Assembly (NCBI GenBank): GCA_018238625.1
Contig: JABCSY010000005.1
Span: 16,746 to 80,745 of the forward strand
Source of the DNA: Promethearchaeota archaeon
Lineage (GTDB): Archaea; Asgardarchaeota; Lokiarchaeia; Sigyniarchaeales; SOKP01
DNA length: 64,000 nt
Direction: 5' to 3'
Within the stretch, counting starts at the first letter, position 1. Each line of letters opens with the position of its first letter. Shown here in pieces: positions 62,201-64,000 of this stretch. The notes beneath the pieces were generated by a model. That model was given only the letters and a program-made list of their open reading frames with translations, was not told the origin of the DNA and ran no database searches. Position numbers and translations under genes: made by a program.

Positions 62201-63067
62201 TGCTTTGAGTATCTTTGGAATTGTCTTAGACTTCACAGTTTCGCAACTAATTCTATCCGAATCCTCCTTAATTTCTACGTCTTGCTTTAAAACTGCGGTT
62301 CTATAGGCGCTTACTAACGCTTTTTCTGAAAGCTGAGCGACGTTAAAGTGGTGGAAGTTGGAAGCAAACGCAGATTTTAAAGAAATTGCGTATTCTTTGA
62401 GCTCTTCGACCATATTAACCAACCTCGATTTGGTAATTCTTCCTTTAACGTTGTAAAAAGTGGTAAAGTAAATTATAGTCTCAAAGGTAGTGGAATCAGA
62501 GCCGTTTCCATTGTTACTTGTTTGAAGCGGTCTTTGGATTATTTGATAAGAAAATGGCACTTTTAGCGCGTGTAATCCTTTATAGAACCGGTTTAAGTTA
62601 GCAAGAACATTTTCCGGAAGCACTTTTATCCTAAAAATCCTAACTCCAGTAGTGCTGAGCTCTTTGCGATTCGTATAAAACAACACAGACTTATCGTATT
62701 TTGTCTTCCAGAAGACAAAGTCTCCAAAAGGGTCAAACGATCGAGAACCAAACGCGTGCTGCAAGCTAAAGAAGTTTTTATGGAACGTCATAACAAAACT
62801 AAGTAATACTATCCCAGCAATTCCTATCGATAGCGCGAGGTTATAAGTCGCGTAAAGCGTGGAAGCGAATAATAACAGCCCAATTAATACTAAGGAAGTC
62901 GCTTTGAGAACCGTTTCTCTAGAGTTAACATCCTTGTAAGAAGGGTTGACCTTCCATATGTCCAAATATGCTTCTTTATCCTCTTTCTTTTCGTTATCGT
63001 CGGTATTTGGTCTAAAATTATTGTAGTTATTTGAACCTTTCAAAAAATCTCCATAAGATTTTACCAT
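59249..63067 (-). CDS. 1272-aa membrane HerA/VirB4-like protein with degenerate P-loop
   Basis: four N-terminal TM helices, LIVLNGTNSSREALCQKIVSELVKAGYPSVIFDFTGNWSKLL in HerA/VirB4 Walker A context, ICSASQ near sensor position. Confidence 0.75.
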   Translation of the reverse strand: MVKSYGDFLKGSNNYNNFRPNTDDNEKKEDKEAYLDIWKVNPSYKDVNSRETVLKATSLVLIGLLLFASTLYATYNLALSIGIAGIVLLSFVMTFHKNFFSLQHAFGSRSFDPFGDFVFWKTKYDKSVLFYTNRKELSTTGVRIFRIKVLPENVLANLNRFYKGLHALKVPFSYQIIQRPLQTSNNGNGSDSTTFETIIYFTTFYNVKGRITKSRLVNMVEELKEYAISLKSAFASNFHHFNVAQLSEKALVSAYRTAVLKQDVEIKEDSDRISCETVKSKTIPKILKASYVLAIVICLDRLLLVFNLPIVIQFLGTFAILTVILLIWWRELFFFLIKSKLFESNDIQIFDPFSEVKFFKVSKAPETIFYQVEGKMIGGIKINNLYFTYPPPFCSASKFYEALIREKMPFTATIQLTPLTFHQFDKEGFKFLKDMEQKKLLMRTETVIDGRKWLSSRSGIWSTVIIYSTSAISNAPVINYEIVGDIEQKLKNQSLVLRKSFNQFFVNYELKQLRNNELESGLLFETFKNKFFRRNGTHLSYLLFQGKTLLFITEISNQLKKGVETRLAAEFNTPLHLTNFITVGHTINTEFLEHEVPMGFTLEQLRNLIVLNGTNSSREALCQKIVSELVKAGYPSVIFDFTGNWSKLLRVFKGTMYEDKFLHLKAGKTFLVNPLFSEVPYDKDNIGYLNYMFDAFALCFKKDERTIEAFKKSIVRNPNIDVSTLTLGLDTMNQWEKSPITDSIQLFFNEFTPNDMDFMQNQQNKQEINPSYEILTHDKTVIIDFSGVKNYDKQCYFTFVVLSKFIHYLRTERAYYPKFLIVPHLDVVFDGFFIDKKVNYGIIDKFLEPFTQKGFGMICSASQVRHIHPNAFNYFENLITFKATDKRDSAMLGPLMNLESLHGQGYYSRSRNEGYQLKYIASMKKDEAVVKREDIYQPFPVEFDLKGLRETKLLSWKEIVAYMKKQGYDLENAEKRIIQRAEKTLFQKDFGEYSVLIEGIIGFLNNLKKLDQIGNLYEQKIKKELTQWLHPYILKVTKDKKREKEIKNKTFEILVKHRYLIESHPKRASGSESLQTSFAVGPHYGEALEDYYEVQRKAEISYEPLDVESNISNNSDISDNSDNSDNSNNSESFSHGKIINAKNLKNAFTEHFAPILYYEHFKMHQSIKNKEFEKSLRTGKDLLRKFLRATYNSYYSVNTAINDDNIVKFIVSISKVEGFPFSDDQLTDFLTHCDKISFEKEGVEKRSKEMFEMYSKIFDRFKRYVEGDTRSV

Positions 63068-63088
63068 TTTTTATTTTCTCCTTTTTTT

Positions 63089-63952
63089 TTACTTTAGCCT
63101 GTTGTTAGCAAAATAAGTTTTATTTACGAAATATAACAAAATAATAGCCCCAAAACAAACGAGCAAGTAGTAGCTAACGGCCACTGACAAGAATCCGTAC
63201 ATCAAGGCCTCGATTAAACACACGCTTCCGACCATGGCAAACAATAGCGTAATGCCTATAATCAAAAATTGTCCGACTTGATCCTTCGATTGCTTGTAAG
63301 AAATGTTATCCTTTAAAGAGCCCGATATGACGATTTTTCCACCTTTTTTTTGCTCGATACTTTGCCTTATGGTTTTGAGCTGTAGGATTTTCTCGAACGC
63401 ATTCTTGTCGAACCGTTTGTTTAACTGATATTGCAGCGTTTTTTCTTCTTGTTTAAACTTGTGGAGCAAAATCGGGTTAAATGCGCTCATTTCTCTATCC
63501 TTTCCACCTTTCCCGCCTGAAAGAAAAGAGAACATGGAGATCGTACGATTTCTATCAATAATGTCCGAGTTGATGCTGTTATGTAAGTTAGGAACTTCTA
63601 ACTTGCGAAGCTCGTAATAAACTTCGAACATATCCTTAATGTATTCAAAGCGAAGCTCACCTTGCTTTTTTAAGAACAAAAGTTCAATTTTTTTTAATAC
63701 TTCGATTAATTCCAGTCTAAACACGTGAACTTTAAAGTTTAACCTAAAAATCTTGTTTACGAGCTCTAAATACTCGAATATTTTTTCTCCCGCGTTTTTT
63801 TCTCTTGGGCGCACCCCTAATTTGATTCCAATTTCGTCGACTGCGTTGCTCGTAAGAACGAAGCTCACTACCGCTAGCTTTTTGTAGTTGCGAGTTTCTT
63901 TACAGAGCTGGATCAACCGTTTGAGCTTTAAGTCTAACAATTGCTCGTTCAT
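63089..63952 (-). CDS. hypothetical protein with two C-terminal TM helices, first visible gene of the HerA-like operon
   Basis: 287 aa; FLIIGITLLFAMVGSVCLIEALMYGFLSVAVSYYLLVCFGAIILLYFV. Confidence 0.75.
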   Translation of the reverse strand: MNEQLLDLKLKRLIQLCKETRNYKKLAVVSFVLTSNAVDEIGIKLGVRPREKNAGEKIFEYLELVNKIFRLNFKVHVFRLELIEVLKKIELLFLKKQGELRFEYIKDMFEVYYELRKLEVPNLHNSINSDIIDRNRTISMFSFLSGGKGGKDREMSAFNPILLHKFKQEEKTLQYQLNKRFDKNAFEKILQLKTIRQSIEQKKGGKIVISGSLKDNISYKQSKDQVGQFLIIGITLLFAMVGSVCLIEALMYGFLSVAVSYYLLVCFGAIILLYFVNKTYFANNRLK

Positions 63953-64000
63953 TTTGTTACTTTCGCCCCCGACCTGGACCCCGATAAAATCTACCCCGGC

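Overview
This is a low-GC archaeal window of Asgard/Lokiarchaeia-like character. That assignment is an inference from Roadblock/LC7 proteins, a vWA plus RING/PHD-like zinc-finger protein, Arc1p-tailed MetRS, large S-layer-like surface proteins and IPGY C-terminal anchors. It is gene-dense with about 50 credible CDSs. I saw no rRNA, tRNA or CRISPR array. Ordinary content includes hydrolases, M20 peptidase, MetRS, MFS and DMT transporters, NUDIX, GNATs, an Lrp regulator and a PAS histidine kinase with a response regulator. The less ordinary content is: (1) a 53-64 kb segment with visibly higher GC carrying two ~400-aa GNAT-like proteins, a divergent ThiF/E1-like enzyme, and a three-gene operon. 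The centre of that operon is a 1272-aa membrane HerA/VirB4-like protein whose Walker A and B motifs look destroyed and whose N-terminal half is an internal tandem duplication. (2) A strongly divergent RtcB-like RNA ligase next to a two-gene unknown plus AAA-NTPase module. (3) A vWA protein with two C4HC3 zinc fingers, an architecture reminiscent of TFIIH p44/Ssl1. (4) Arrays of TTTACYNGTA boxes spaced 20-21 nt apart, in register with an AATCTTTATATTC element, upstream of two genes. (5) A VapBC-like locus whose PIN toxin has lost its middle. (6) A solo TnpB with an end hairpin. (7) A family of NosD-like beta-helix surface proteins with an almost invariant TM anchor. (8) A DsrE/TusBCD-TusA sulfur-relay operon. 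All calls come from reading sequence and ORF translations; no searches were run.
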